From Thermasporomyces composti (GTDB lineage: Bacteria > Actinomycetota > Actinomycetes > Propionibacteriales > Actinopolymorphaceae), in contig NZ_QTUC01000001.1 in the NCBI RefSeq assembly GCF_003386795.1, positions 1,302,001 through 1,366,000 of the forward strand: a stretch of DNA of 64,000 nucleotides, read 5' to 3'. Position 1 is the first letter of the stretch. Each line of letters opens with the position of its first letter. Position numbers and translations under genes: made by a program. Of this stretch, positions 50,060 to 58,112 are shown piece after piece. The notes below the pieces were generated by a model. The model ran no database searches. It was not told where the DNA came from and saw only the letters and a program-made list of their open reading frames with translations.

Positions 50060-50959
50060 CTAGCTGGCCTCCTCCAGGTGCGCGCGGCCAGCACGCGGGC
50101 GGGTCCTCGGCTTCGGCCACGTCATGGGAGCGGCCTCGTCGCTCAGGATCGCCGACCGAATGTTGCGCAGTGTCTTCGACAGCAGGCGGGACACCTGCAT
50201 CTGGGAGATACCGAACTCCTCGGCGATCTGCGACTGGGTGCGCCCCTTGTAGAAGCGCAGGTAGAGGATGCGCCGCTCGCGAGGCGGAACGTGGGGAAGG
50301 ATCCGCCGCACCGCCTCGCGGTTCTCGATGTACTCGTAGGTGTCGTCGTCGTCACCGACGAGCTCGCCCAGGGTCGCCGAGTCCTCCTCACCCACCGGGC
50401 AGTCCAACGACAAGGCCGAGTACGCACGTCCGATCTCCTGCGACTCGAGGATCTCCTCCTCGGTGACGTCGAGCGCGTCCGCGAGCTCGCGGATGGTGGG
50501 AGCGCGCTTGAGTCTGGCCGAGAGCACCTCGCTCGCCCGGTTCATGGCCAGGTGCACGTCGTGGAGACGACGAGGCACGCGGACAGACCAGCAGTGGTCT
50601 CGGAAATGCCGGCGGAGCTCACCGAGGATGGTTGGAACGGCGAACGAGGAGAAGGGCGACCCTCGTTCCGGGTCGAACCGGGCGGCGGCCTGGACCAGCC
50701 CCACCATCGCGACCTGAACGAGCTCCTCCAAAGGTTCGCCCCGTCCCGCGTACCGCCGAGCGAGTTGTCGCGCGAGCCCGATGTGCTCGACGATGAGCCG
50801 ACGCGCCCGCTCCTGACCACTGACCTCCCCCTCCGGGCCGTCCTCGCCACCGAGGCCCGGCTCCAGGCCTGGGACGTCGACGTCGACGACCTCGGGGGAC
50901 GGGACTCTTCCGGCGCCGTCGATGGTCTCGATGTCGTCGACTGCGATGGGTGCTGTCAT
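50060..50959 (-). CDS. SigB/SigF-type RNA polymerase sigma factor
   Basis: 299 residues from ATG 50959. A sigma-70 group 3 factor. Region 2: RLIVEHIGLARQLARRYAGRGEPLEELVQVAMVGLVQAAARFDPERGSPFSSFAVPTILGELRRHFRDHCWSVRVPRRLHD (about residues 54-134). Region 3: SARLKRAPTIRELADALDVTEEEILE. Region 4 with helix-turn-helix: RILYLRFYKGRTQSQIAEEFGISQMQVSRLLSKTL (about 232-266). It directs RNA polymerase to stress promoters of the form GTTT-N14-16-GGGTA. The acidic N-terminal 45 residues and basic C-terminal tail are additions. No anti-sigma gene is adjacent. A possible self-recognised promoter lies at 51011-51036. Confidence 0.93.
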   Translation of the reverse strand: MTAPIAVDDIETIDGAGRVPSPEVVDVDVPGLEPGLGGEDGPEGEVSGQERARRLIVEHIGLARQLARRYAGRGEPLEELVQVAMVGLVQAAARFDPERGSPFSSFAVPTILGELRRHFRDHCWSVRVPRRLHDVHLAMNRASEVLSARLKRAPTIRELADALDVTEEEILESQEIGRAYSALSLDCPVGEEDSATLGELVGDDDDTYEYIENREAVRRILPHVPPRERRILYLRFYKGRTQSQIAEEFGISQMQVSRLLSKTLRNIRSAILSDEAAPMTWPKPRTRPRAGRAHLEEAS

Positions 50960-51591
50960 CGGCGGTCACCTCGTTCTCGCGAAGTCCAGGCTTGAACGCT
51001 CTCGTTTCCTCTGCCCGATCTTGATCAGGACAAAACCCTGGACTCGTGGCTGAGCAGCGTCCGAGCCGACGCTGACCGACTTGTCCGCGTCCTGTCGTCG
51101 ACGTCCGTCATGCCGGGCCGCCTGTCTCCTTCGCCCGGCTGCGCACCCCCTGCCCTCTCCCTGCATCCGTCCTCCCGGCGCTCGTCCTTCTTGCGCGCGT
51201 CCTCCTGCACTCGTCCTGCTCGCTCGTCCCCGCCGCGCGGCGGGAGGTGCCCCTCGACAAGTCGGCCCGACCGCCGCCCAGCAACACACTCGACGGGACC
51301 TGATGCGACGACGCGAACGCGGAACCATGTCAATGAGACGTTGACACCAGGCAAGCGCTGGGCCGACGTGAGCACAGACCTCGAGCACCGGGAAGACATG
51401 GACACGACTCGCCACGACGCCGGCGTCTCGCAAGCGACACCACGAGTGGCCCCACGTGGACGGCGTCCGGCGGCGTCATCCGGGGTTAGGTTACGGAGGA
51501 GCGGCCGATGGCGCGGACTCTCGCGGATGAACCAGCCGCCCCAGGCGAGCCGTGGTCACCCCGGTCACCGGAGGGCCTCGAGGAGGAACGC
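50960..51591. other. Divergent promoter region without a convincing gene
   Basis: The 632 bp between the sigma factor and the FAD reductase contain only low-quality frames without domain similarity. The left end holds the candidate SigB-type promoter at 51011-51036. The right end has GAGGAGGAACGC, the ribosome binding site of the reductase at 51592. Nothing else is recognisable. Confidence 0.5.
51011..51036 (-). promoter_or_regulatory. Candidate SigB-type promoter of the sigma factor gene
   Basis: On the minus strand: GTTT (51036-51033), 16 bases, GGGCAG (51016-51011), close to the SigB/SigF consensus GTTT-N14-16-GGGTAY, with the T of GGGTA replaced by C. It is about 50 bp upstream of the sigma factor start, suggesting autoregulation. 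Confidence 0.42.
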
Positions 51592-52830
51592 ATGTCTCAG
51601 CGAACGGACGAGCGGTTCGTCATCGTCGGTGCCAGCATGGCCGGAGCGCGAGCTGCCGAGACTCTGCGAGACGAGGGCTTCAGCGGACATCTCGTGCTGG
51701 TGGGCGCCGAGCCGCACCTGCCCTATGAACGACCTCCGCTCAGCAAGGGTGTGCTCACCGGCGACGCTGAGCCGGAGACGGCGGTCCTCCACGAGCACCA
51801 GTGGTACGTCGACCACGACATCGACGTGAGACTCGGCGTGGCGGCGACGCGGCTCGACCTGTCCGCGCACGAGGTGCACCTCGCCGACGGCGCCACGTTG
51901 CGGTACGACCGCCTGCTGCTGGCGACCGGCTCGACCGTGCGGCGTCTCGAGGTTCCCGGCGGGAACCTGGCCGGTGTCCACTACCTGCGCACCATGGCGG
52001 ACGCGACGGCGCTCCGTGACCGCCTCCGCGAGGCCCGACAGGTGGTCGTCGTCGGCGCGGGGTGGATCGGGCTCGAGGTGGCGGCCGCAGCGCGGACCCG
52101 CGGCGCCGACGTCACTGTCGTGGAGGCGCAGCCGACCCCGCTGTACGGCGTCCTCGGGCCACAGGTCGGTGGCCTCCTCGCCGACCTCCACGTCAGGCAC
52201 GGGGTGACGTTCCGGTTCGGCGAGAGCGTGACCGCGTTCCGCGGGGAAGGTTCGGTCGCGTCCGTGGTCACGAGCGCGGGCGTGGAGCTTCCCGCCGACG
52301 TCGTCGTCGTGGGGATCGGCGTCCGGCCGGCGACCGAGCTCGCCGAGTCCGCCGGGCTGGAGGTCGACGACGGGATCGTCTGCGACGAGTCGCTGCGCAC
52401 CTCCGACCCGGACGTCTTCGCCGCCGGCGACGTGGCCAGGTGGCAGCACCCGCTCCTCCGACGCAGGCTTCGTGTGGAGCACTGGGCGAACGCCCACGAC
52501 AGCGGGCCGGTCGCCGCGCGCGCCATGCTGGGCCAGCAGGTCATCCACGACGTGCTTCCGTTCTTCTTCTCCGACCAGTACGACGCCGGCCTGGAGTACA
52601 GCGGCTACGTCCCGCCGGAGCTCGCCCCCGAGGTGGTCACCCGTGGCGACCTCAGCTCCGGGCAGCTCATGGCCTTCTGGCTCGACGGCAAGACGTTGCT
52701 CGCCGGGCTGCACGTCAACGTCTGGGGAAGCATGGACATCGTCCAGGACCTCGTGCGGTCACGGCGTCCGGTCGACCCCGCCAAGCTGGCCAACGCCGAG
52801 ATCCCGCTCGACCAGGTGGGCCTCAGCTGA
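51592..52830 (+). CDS. FAD-dependent NAD(P)H oxidoreductase (ferredoxin reductase-like)
   Basis: 412 residues from ATG 51592 with GAGGAGGAA 4 bases upstream. A frame open from 51508 would add 28 poor-quality residues. Two Rossmann motifs: FVIVGASMAGARAAETLRDEGF for FAD (about residues 10-31) and VVVVGAGWIGLEVAAAARTRGADVTVVE for NAD(P)H (about 147-174). The FAD-closing motif is RTSDPDVFAAGDVARW. The C-terminal Reductase_C domain (FFFSDQYDAGLEYSGY...GLHVNVWGSMDIVQDLVRSRRPVD) marks the BphA4/rubredoxin-reductase-like group that passes electrons to a small ferredoxin. No ferredoxin gene is adjacent. Confidence 0.92.
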   Translation: MSQRTDERFVIVGASMAGARAAETLRDEGFSGHLVLVGAEPHLPYERPPLSKGVLTGDAEPETAVLHEHQWYVDHDIDVRLGVAATRLDLSAHEVHLADGATLRYDRLLLATGSTVRRLEVPGGNLAGVHYLRTMADATALRDRLREARQVVVVGAGWIGLEVAAAARTRGADVTVVEAQPTPLYGVLGPQVGGLLADLHVRHGVTFRFGESVTAFRGEGSVASVVTSAGVELPADVVVVGIGVRPATELAESAGLEVDDGIVCDESLRTSDPDVFAAGDVARWQHPLLRRRLRVEHWANAHDSGPVAARAMLGQQVIHDVLPFFFSDQYDAGLEYSGYVPPELAPEVVTRGDLSSGQLMAFWLDGKTLLAGLHVNVWGSMDIVQDLVRSRRPVDPAKLANAEIPLDQVGLS

Positions 52831-53236
52831 CCGTCGCTCGCCGCCACGGCCTGGCGGCGAGGACCGTGGGCGCGGTGGCGGTGCCTCGGACGTGGGGCCA
52901 CGGGATTCCCGCTGTCAAGGCTTCCTTGACGCGATCTCCGCCGGCTGAGCGGGACGACGGAGCCCTCGACCACTCCTTGCGGGCCCCTCCACCCCGAGGC
53001 GTCCGGGACCCCGACGGGCGACCGTGCCACGACCACTCGGCTTTGCGTCGGTCCCCGCTGCCCTCGACCGTGACCCCCGACTGTGGCCCTCGACTGGGAC
53101 GCCGGGGCGGCGCCGACGGGCCTCGACGGCGTGACACGAGCGCGAGCCACCGCACAACCCGCCAAACCATGGTCACGCTCCGTGACATGCACGGTGACAT
53201 TGATGGTGGTTCGCGTGGAGAAGATCCCATTTGCTT
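52831..53236. other. Intergenic region between the FAD reductase and the pseudokinase
   Basis: The first 30 bp hold a hairpin (52838-52860). The remainder has no frame with a recognisable domain. The last 70 bp are AT-rich and lead into the SigB-like promoter at 53237. The kinase frame stays open through this region, but its codons here (TTA, ATT, GAT, TTG) are unlike those of the gene body, so I treat it as noncoding. Confidence 0.55.
52838..52860 (+). terminator. Hairpin after the FAD reductase gene
   Basis: TCGCCGCCA (52838-52846) pairs perfectly with TGGCGGCGA (52852-52860) around a 5-base loop, 8 bp past the stop codon. No T-run follows. Confidence 0.65.
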
Positions 53237-53261
53237 GTTAAAGACGTATCTGACCGGGTAC
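53237..53261 (+). promoter_or_regulatory. SigB-type promoter of the pseudokinase gene
   Basis: GTTA (53237-53240), 15 bases, GGGTAC (53256-53261). The -10 box is a full match to the SigB/SigF consensus GGGTAY and the -35 differs at one base. Transcription would start about 7-10 bases on, at or just before GTG 53271, giving a leaderless message. Confidence 0.5.
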
Positions 53262-53270
53262 AAACGCCGG

Positions 53271-56219
53271 GTGCTACGTCGCGAAGTACCCGGGCCTGGC
53301 TCCTCGCCCCACTCCGACGTCGTCGTTCTCGGAGACCGGTACGTCCTGCGAGAGCGGCTCGGATCAGGCAGAAGCGCCGTCCTCTACGCCGCCCACGACC
53401 GGCGGCTGAGCCGCCGGGTCGCCGTGCGTGTCCTCCACCCGCGACTGCTCACCGACAAGCAGCACGTCGTCTCCTTCGTCCAGGAGGCGTGGGCCGCTGC
53501 GAGCCTCGAGCACCCCGGCATCGTGGCCGTCCACGACGTCGGGCAGACGACGGTGCACGGCCAGCTCGTGCCGTGGGTGGTGCACGAGTACGTCGACGGC
53601 GTCTCGCTCACGGAGGTCCTCGCCAAGGAAGGCCCCTTCTCGCCGCTGCGTGCCGTGGCTGTCGCGTGCGACGTGCTCGACGCGCTGGAACACGCCCACA
53701 ACAAGGGTGTCCTCCACCGCGCCCTCACCCCGTGGAACGTCATGGTCACCCGAGGCGGCCACATCAAGGTCACCGACTTCGGTATCGCCGCCATCGCCGC
53801 GTCGGCGCGCCTGGCCGCGTCCGACGGACGGGGCGACGACGTCACCGCAGCGGTGGCGTACCAGGCGCCCGAACAAGCCCGTGGCGAGGCCGACTCCCGA
53901 AGCGACGTCTACGCGGTGGGGTGCCTCCTCGTCCACCTCCTCACCGGGCGGCCGCCGTTCGAGGCGGACAGCGTCGCCGAGCTCGTGCGCGCTCACGCCA
54001 AGACGAACCCACCAGCGCCGTCGACCAGCAACCCGGACGTGCCGGCGTTCCTCGACATCCCGATCCTGCGCGCGTTGGCCAAGTATCCGGCTCGCCGGTA
54101 TCCCCATGCGCCCGCGATGCGGACGGCCCTCCTGGAGGTCGGCGAACGGCTCGCGCGGATCCAGCAGATCCTCGATGACGCGGCCTCCGCACTCAGCTCC
54201 CTGCCCACGTCGGACCCCGCCGGGAGCGACACCGAGCCGTCCGGCACCGAGCCGACCGGCACCGAGCCGACCGGCACCGAGCCGTCCGACACCGAGCCGA
54301 CCGCCGGTCCGCCCGCACCCGACGTGGGAGGCCCCACACCACCTGGTCCACCGGCGGTGCCCACCCCCACACCCGCCGGCGGGCCGCTCCCGTCGTCGGC
54401 GTCGGAGGAGACATCCTCCGACGAGCAGACTGGCGGAGCCCCACCCACGGCGAGTACGCCAGAGACGTCCTCCGCCGCCGAGCCCGCACCGGCCGAGTCG
54501 TCTTCCGCCGCGCCGGCCGAGACGAGCGAGGCCGACTCGTCGCCGGAGAGCGCGTCGACCGAGGCGTCCGACGAGCCCGCGACAGCGGACACCGCGGCCT
54601 CCGAGGAGACGACGACCGCCAGCGGCGCGTCGTCCTCGGACGCCCCCGGCTCGGCGAACGCTCCGACCATCCTGCTGCCCACAGTGGGTCGGTCAGCTGA
54701 GCCGGCACCCGACCCCGACGGCCCACCCACGGACCTGCCACGTGTCTCGCCGCTTGACGCCGAACCGGCGGGGCAGCGAACCACTCCAGGTGAGGACGGT
54801 CCGCCCACGGACCTCCCACGCGTCCCGGCGCCGGCCGCTCCGTCGGTGGACGGCGGGCCAGGCGCGGCCAGGTCCACATCGGCGCGGTCGACCGACGACC
54901 CGTTCGCCCTCACCCCGTCGTCTGTCTCGTTCTCGGGATCTTCGTTCTCGGGATCGCCGGCCGCACCCGACGTCCTCGACACTGCCCTCGACGACGGCTC
55001 GAGCACGCGTCGGTCGCCACGCGGGGTTCTTCTCGCCGTGTGCATCGTCATCCTGCTGGGCCTCGTCGGGGCCGTCGCCGTCTGGCGGATGAGCGACAAG
55101 CCGCAGGACATGGCGGTCGCCGCCGCGAACCCGCGAGTCGTGGTGCCACGCCTCGCGGGCATGCCGCTCGACGAGGCGGTCCAGCAGCTGCGCGCGCGAG
55201 GACTGCGCGTCGGCGCCCAGCGCACGGAGGCGAGCGACACCGTGCCCGTCGGGTACGTGACCCGTACCGACCCCACCGCTGGCGCGACGGTCACCAAAGC
55301 GACGGTGGTCGACGTGTTCATCTCGGCCGGACCGAACCCGACGACGGTTCCCCCGATCGTCGGGCACCCGGTCGAGGAGGTCCGAGAGGTGCTGGCCGAG
55401 TCCGACCTGCGACTGGGCACGGTCGAAGAGCGAGACTCCCCCCACGAGAAGGGCATCGTGCTGGCCGCGACGCCAAAGCCGGGTACGCAGGTGCCGCCAG
55501 GCTCGACCGTGTCGCTCGTCGTGGCGAGCGGGTGGTCCGTCGTCCCCGACGTTCGCGGCCTCGACATCCGGGATGCGCGCCAGAAGGTGACGGACGCGGG
55601 CCTCGTGGTGGGACGCGTCCGCCGACCATCGTCCTCGGCGGCTGGCCACCTCGTCGTCGCGAGGACGCGGCCAGCGGCTGGAACCCGTGTGCCGGTCGGG
55701 ACCCGGGTCCACGTCGTGCTCACTCGATCGGCGGACCCCGCGCCGAGGCCGTCGCGGACGTCCTCGGACAGCCCTGCTCCGCCCGCTCCGTCGAGACCGC
55801 CGTCGGAGCCGCCCGACCCGCGCCCGACCACGTCGCCACCGGACGAGCCGGAGCCCACGCCGACGTCGGAGCCGACACCCACGCCGGAACCCAGTACGCC
55901 GACACCCACGCCGACTCCGACACCCACGACGCCCTCGCCGGAGCCGACGCCCACCCCGACGTCCGAGCCGACCGAGCCCGAGCCGACGACGCCGACGCCA
56001 CAACCGGGTCCGAGCGAGTCGCCAGAGCCGACGGGGACTCCGGAGCCCACCGACACGCCAGGGCCGACGGACAGTCCGGAACCCACCGACACGCCGACGC
56101 CCACGGAGACTCCGTCGCCGACGCTCCCTCCATCGACGTCGCCGACGCCGAGAGAGCTCTCGAGCGCGATCACGGGCCGGCCGCGGACGTGCCCTCGCCG
56201 CAACGGTCAGCTGCTGTGA
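53271..56219 (+). CDS. PASTA-domain receptor with inactive Ser/Thr kinase domain (predicted pseudokinase)
   Basis: 982 residues from GTG 53271. ATG 53169 would add 34 residues of non-typical codons. Kinase fold about residues 20-285: glycine loop LGSGRSAV (30-37), alpha-C Glu72, DFG at 169-171 and APE. The ATP lysine of VAVKVL is Arg53 (VAVRVL) and HRD reads HRA (Ala151), followed by LTPWN with Thr in place of the usual Lys. Both changes are clear in the DNA (CGT at 53427, GCC at 53721). Next comes an acidic Ser/Thr/Pro linker of about 300 residues, one membrane helix (about 585-605), three extracytoplasmic PASTA repeats and a Pro/Thr/Glu-rich tail of about 150 residues. Active relatives such as PknB control cell-wall growth. 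This one probably scaffolds or senses muropeptides. Confidence 0.86.
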   Translation: MLRREVPGPGSSPHSDVVVLGDRYVLRERLGSGRSAVLYAAHDRRLSRRVAVRVLHPRLLTDKQHVVSFVQEAWAAASLEHPGIVAVHDVGQTTVHGQLVPWVVHEYVDGVSLTEVLAKEGPFSPLRAVAVACDVLDALEHAHNKGVLHRALTPWNVMVTRGGHIKVTDFGIAAIAASARLAASDGRGDDVTAAVAYQAPEQARGEADSRSDVYAVGCLLVHLLTGRPPFEADSVAELVRAHAKTNPPAPSTSNPDVPAFLDIPILRALAKYPARRYPHAPAMRTALLEVGERLARIQQILDDAASALSSLPTSDPAGSDTEPSGTEPTGTEPTGTEPSDTEPTAGPPAPDVGGPTPPGPPAVPTPTPAGGPLPSSASEETSSDEQTGGAPPTASTPETSSAAEPAPAESSSAAPAETSEADSSPESASTEASDEPATADTAASEETTTASGASSSDAPGSANAPTILLPTVGRSAEPAPDPDGPPTDLPRVSPLDAEPAGQRTTPGEDGPPTDLPRVPAPAAPSVDGGPGAARSTSARSTDDPFALTPSSVSFSGSSFSGSPAAPDVLDTALDDGSSTRRSPRGVLLAVCIVILLGLVGAVAVWRMSDKPQDMAVAAANPRVVVPRLAGMPLDEAVQQLRARGLRVGAQRTEASDTVPVGYVTRTDPTAGATVTKATVVDVFISAGPNPTTVPPIVGHPVEEVREVLAESDLRLGTVEERDSPHEKGIVLAATPKPGTQVPPGSTVSLVVASGWSVVPDVRGLDIRDARQKVTDAGLVVGRVRRPSSSAAGHLVVARTRPAAGTRVPVGTRVHVVLTRSADPAPRPSRTSSDSPAPPAPSRPPSEPPDPRPTTSPPDEPEPTPTSEPTPTPEPSTPTPTPTPTPTTPSPEPTPTPTSEPTEPEPTTPTPQPGPSESPEPTGTPEPTDTPGPTDSPEPTDTPTPTETPSPTLPPSTSPTPRELSSAITGRPRTCPRRNGQLL
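54228..54302 (+). repeat. Five 15-bp in-frame tandem repeats
   Basis: Units at 54228, 54243, 54258, 54273 and 54288 read GRCACCGAGCCGWCC and encode a GTEPT/DTEPS repeat at the start of the linker between kinase fold and membrane helix. The near-identity suggests recent expansion. Confidence 0.85.
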
Positions 56220-56243
56220 CCGTGACCGGCTGCCGAGGATGAT

Positions 56244-57524
56244 TCAGCGGCTCGTGGGGCCGGGAAGCCGACCGGTGGCGTAGTACGCCTTGCACACGCC
56301 GTCCTCGGCGTAGTCGGTGGCGATCTCGAGAATGCTCCTACCGTCGGTCGAGGGCACCAGCGTGGAGCTGTAGTTCGGGCAGTAGTTGTTGTAGGCCCCG
56401 GGGACCGCCACCGGTGCGGGTACCTCCCGCCACGGGCCGTACCCGTCACGCTCGTTCACCATGAGCGTGGCCCCGTTGCCCGCCGCGATGGACCCGTCCG
56501 GGTCCTGCAGCAGCTGCCCCACCAGCACCAGCCGGGCACCGCCGTCACTCCGCGGCACGACGGCGAGGTTCGGGGTGTGCGTGAAGTACCGACCGGACGC
56601 CGCGACCAGCATGCTGCCGGGATCGGAGGGATCACCCCAGTCCCATCCGTCCGCCGACCTGCGAAGGTACAGGGCGCAGTCGTACTGCCCGGGCGCCGCG
56701 CAGATCTCGTAGACCATCACGTAGGAGCCGTCGGGCAGGCGGCGCACGATCGGCATCCCCGGCCGGCCGAGCCCCGGTCGACTCGCCACGGTCTCGTGCA
56801 CGGGACTCCACGTCACGCCGTCCGTCGACACCGTGCGCGCCAGCCGCTGGCTCCCCTCCGGCCCCTCGGTCTCATCCGCGAAGTGGCAGACGAGCCGGCC
56901 GTACCTGTCGACGGACAGCTCCGGCTCCCACATGCCGCGAGCGTTCGGTGACGCCGCGCACGTCGACAGGTAGGTCCAGGTCCGACCGAGATCGTGGCTC
57001 CGCCACACGCGCTGCGTCATCCGCCGATCGGAACCAGCGTCCTGGCCCACGCTCCCGGCCCACAAGAGGGTGCCGGCGGGCAGGTCCCCCACCTGGGTGG
57101 GCAGTTCGTAGATGCTCGCGCAGCACAGCCCTTGGGTCCCCGCCTGCTGGGCGGCGGGAATGCTGCCGACCTGCTGGAACGTGCGGCCATCGTCGACGCT
57201 CTCGAGGATCGCGCCCTCGCCACCCCGCTCGGTGAAGGTGACGACGCTGGCGATGATGCGACCGTTCGCCGCGCCCGAGTGACGCAACCGGATGGCGCGC
57301 GGATAGAGCGAGACCTTTCCGGTGAGGAGCGTGCCCGTCGCGAGAGCGCCCACTCCCGTCGCGGAGACCGCCTGCCGTTCCTCGACCGTCCCGAGCGACT
57401 CGTGCCCTCGGGACGCTCCGGCGCTCGCGGCCGGCGCGCCCGAGGCGGGTGAGGCGAACACCGCGCCGGCGCAGAGGAGCACCACCAGACCCAGGACGCA
57501 TGCCGGAGCCAGACGACGCGTCAT
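56244..57524 (-). CDS. Secreted sialidase-fold glycoside hydrolase (possibly GH93 exo-arabinanase-like)
   Basis: 426 residues from ATG 57524. The signal peptide is MTRRLAPACVLGLVVLLCAGAVFASPASGAP. The six-bladed propeller has Asp-box motifs SVDDGRTF (about residue 108) and SHDLGRTW (about 176). Other features are YPRAIRLRHSGAANGRIIASVVTF at the start of the propeller, GMWEPELSVDRYGRLVCHFADE (about 196-217) and RPGMPIVRRLPDGSYVMVYEICA. The WEPEL segment and lack of the sialidase Arg triad favour a GH93-type exo-arabinanase over a true sialidase, but only modestly. Six cysteines could form disulfides outside the cell. It is convergent with the pseudokinase gene. Confidence 0.75.
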   Translation of the reverse strand: MTRRLAPACVLGLVVLLCAGAVFASPASGAPAASAGASRGHESLGTVEERQAVSATGVGALATGTLLTGKVSLYPRAIRLRHSGAANGRIIASVVTFTERGGEGAILESVDDGRTFQQVGSIPAAQQAGTQGLCCASIYELPTQVGDLPAGTLLWAGSVGQDAGSDRRMTQRVWRSHDLGRTWTYLSTCAASPNARGMWEPELSVDRYGRLVCHFADETEGPEGSQRLARTVSTDGVTWSPVHETVASRPGLGRPGMPIVRRLPDGSYVMVYEICAAPGQYDCALYLRRSADGWDWGDPSDPGSMLVAASGRYFTHTPNLAVVPRSDGGARLVLVGQLLQDPDGSIAAGNGATLMVNERDGYGPWREVPAPVAVPGAYNNYCPNYSSTLVPSTDGRSILEIATDYAEDGVCKAYYATGRLPGPTSR

Positions 57525-57732
57525 GACGCCACCTTCCCGCTCGACCAGCCGGTGATCACGCTAGGAATCCCGGACACACGTCGTCAACGGATCGTCACCG
57601 CTTCAATACGGGACACGCCGGCGCGGTCCGGATCCGGTCGAAGCGGCAACCCACAGCCACCCGGGCCGACGGGAGACCACGCCGCGGCATGACACCGTGT
57701 GAAGCACCAGGACGCGGGTACCAAGCGACGCC

Positions 57733-57969
57733 ATGCCAGAGCGCACAGGCACCGAGCCGACCACGGCGCGCAGTGCCTACCGCTTGCGTCGGGTCCTCGC
57801 GGTCGCCGCCCTCCTCGGCGGGACCGCGGGCGCCATCGCGTTCGCGCTCGCGGCCGGTCGACCCGACGGAACGGCCACGGGCGAATGGGTCGCCGCCGGC
57901 ATCTGTGGCGTCGTCGCGCTGACCGGACTCGTCGACCTCCTCGTGCTCGCCCGGCGACCGCGGACGTGA
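57733..57969 (+). CDS. Small two-span membrane protein (DUF6343-like)
   Basis: 78 residues from ATG 57733. The opening RTGTEPTTARSAYRLRRVLAV resembles the actinobacterial DUF6343 signature (G-EP-TARSA-RLR). Two membrane segments follow (VLAVAALLGGTAGAIAFALAAG and WVAAGICGVVALTGLVDLLVLA), then a short basic tail. The function is unknown. No strong ribosome binding site is seen. It lies between 208 bp and 143 bp of DNA without other genes and precedes an F420-type oxidoreductase gene on the same strand. Confidence 0.72.
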   Translation: MPERTGTEPTTARSAYRLRRVLAVAALLGGTAGAIAFALAAGRPDGTATGEWVAAGICGVVALTGLVDLLVLARRPRT

Positions 57970-58112
57970 CGCTCCGCCCCTGAACCGAGACGCCGGAGAC
58001 CGGCGATCACACGGACTCGGGTGAGTCGTCCCGCTCCCGGGCCGGGCGACGATTGTCCCCGCGCCAGCCGGGTACCGGTGGTCGAGGACAACGGCCGTCC
58101 CGCGGAGGCGCC

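Noticed and set aside
52062-53168. Upstream extension of the pseudokinase frame to give 1385 residues
   Set aside because: It would overlap the FAD reductase in another frame and run through DNA with non-coding codon use. The kinase fold begins only near 53330.
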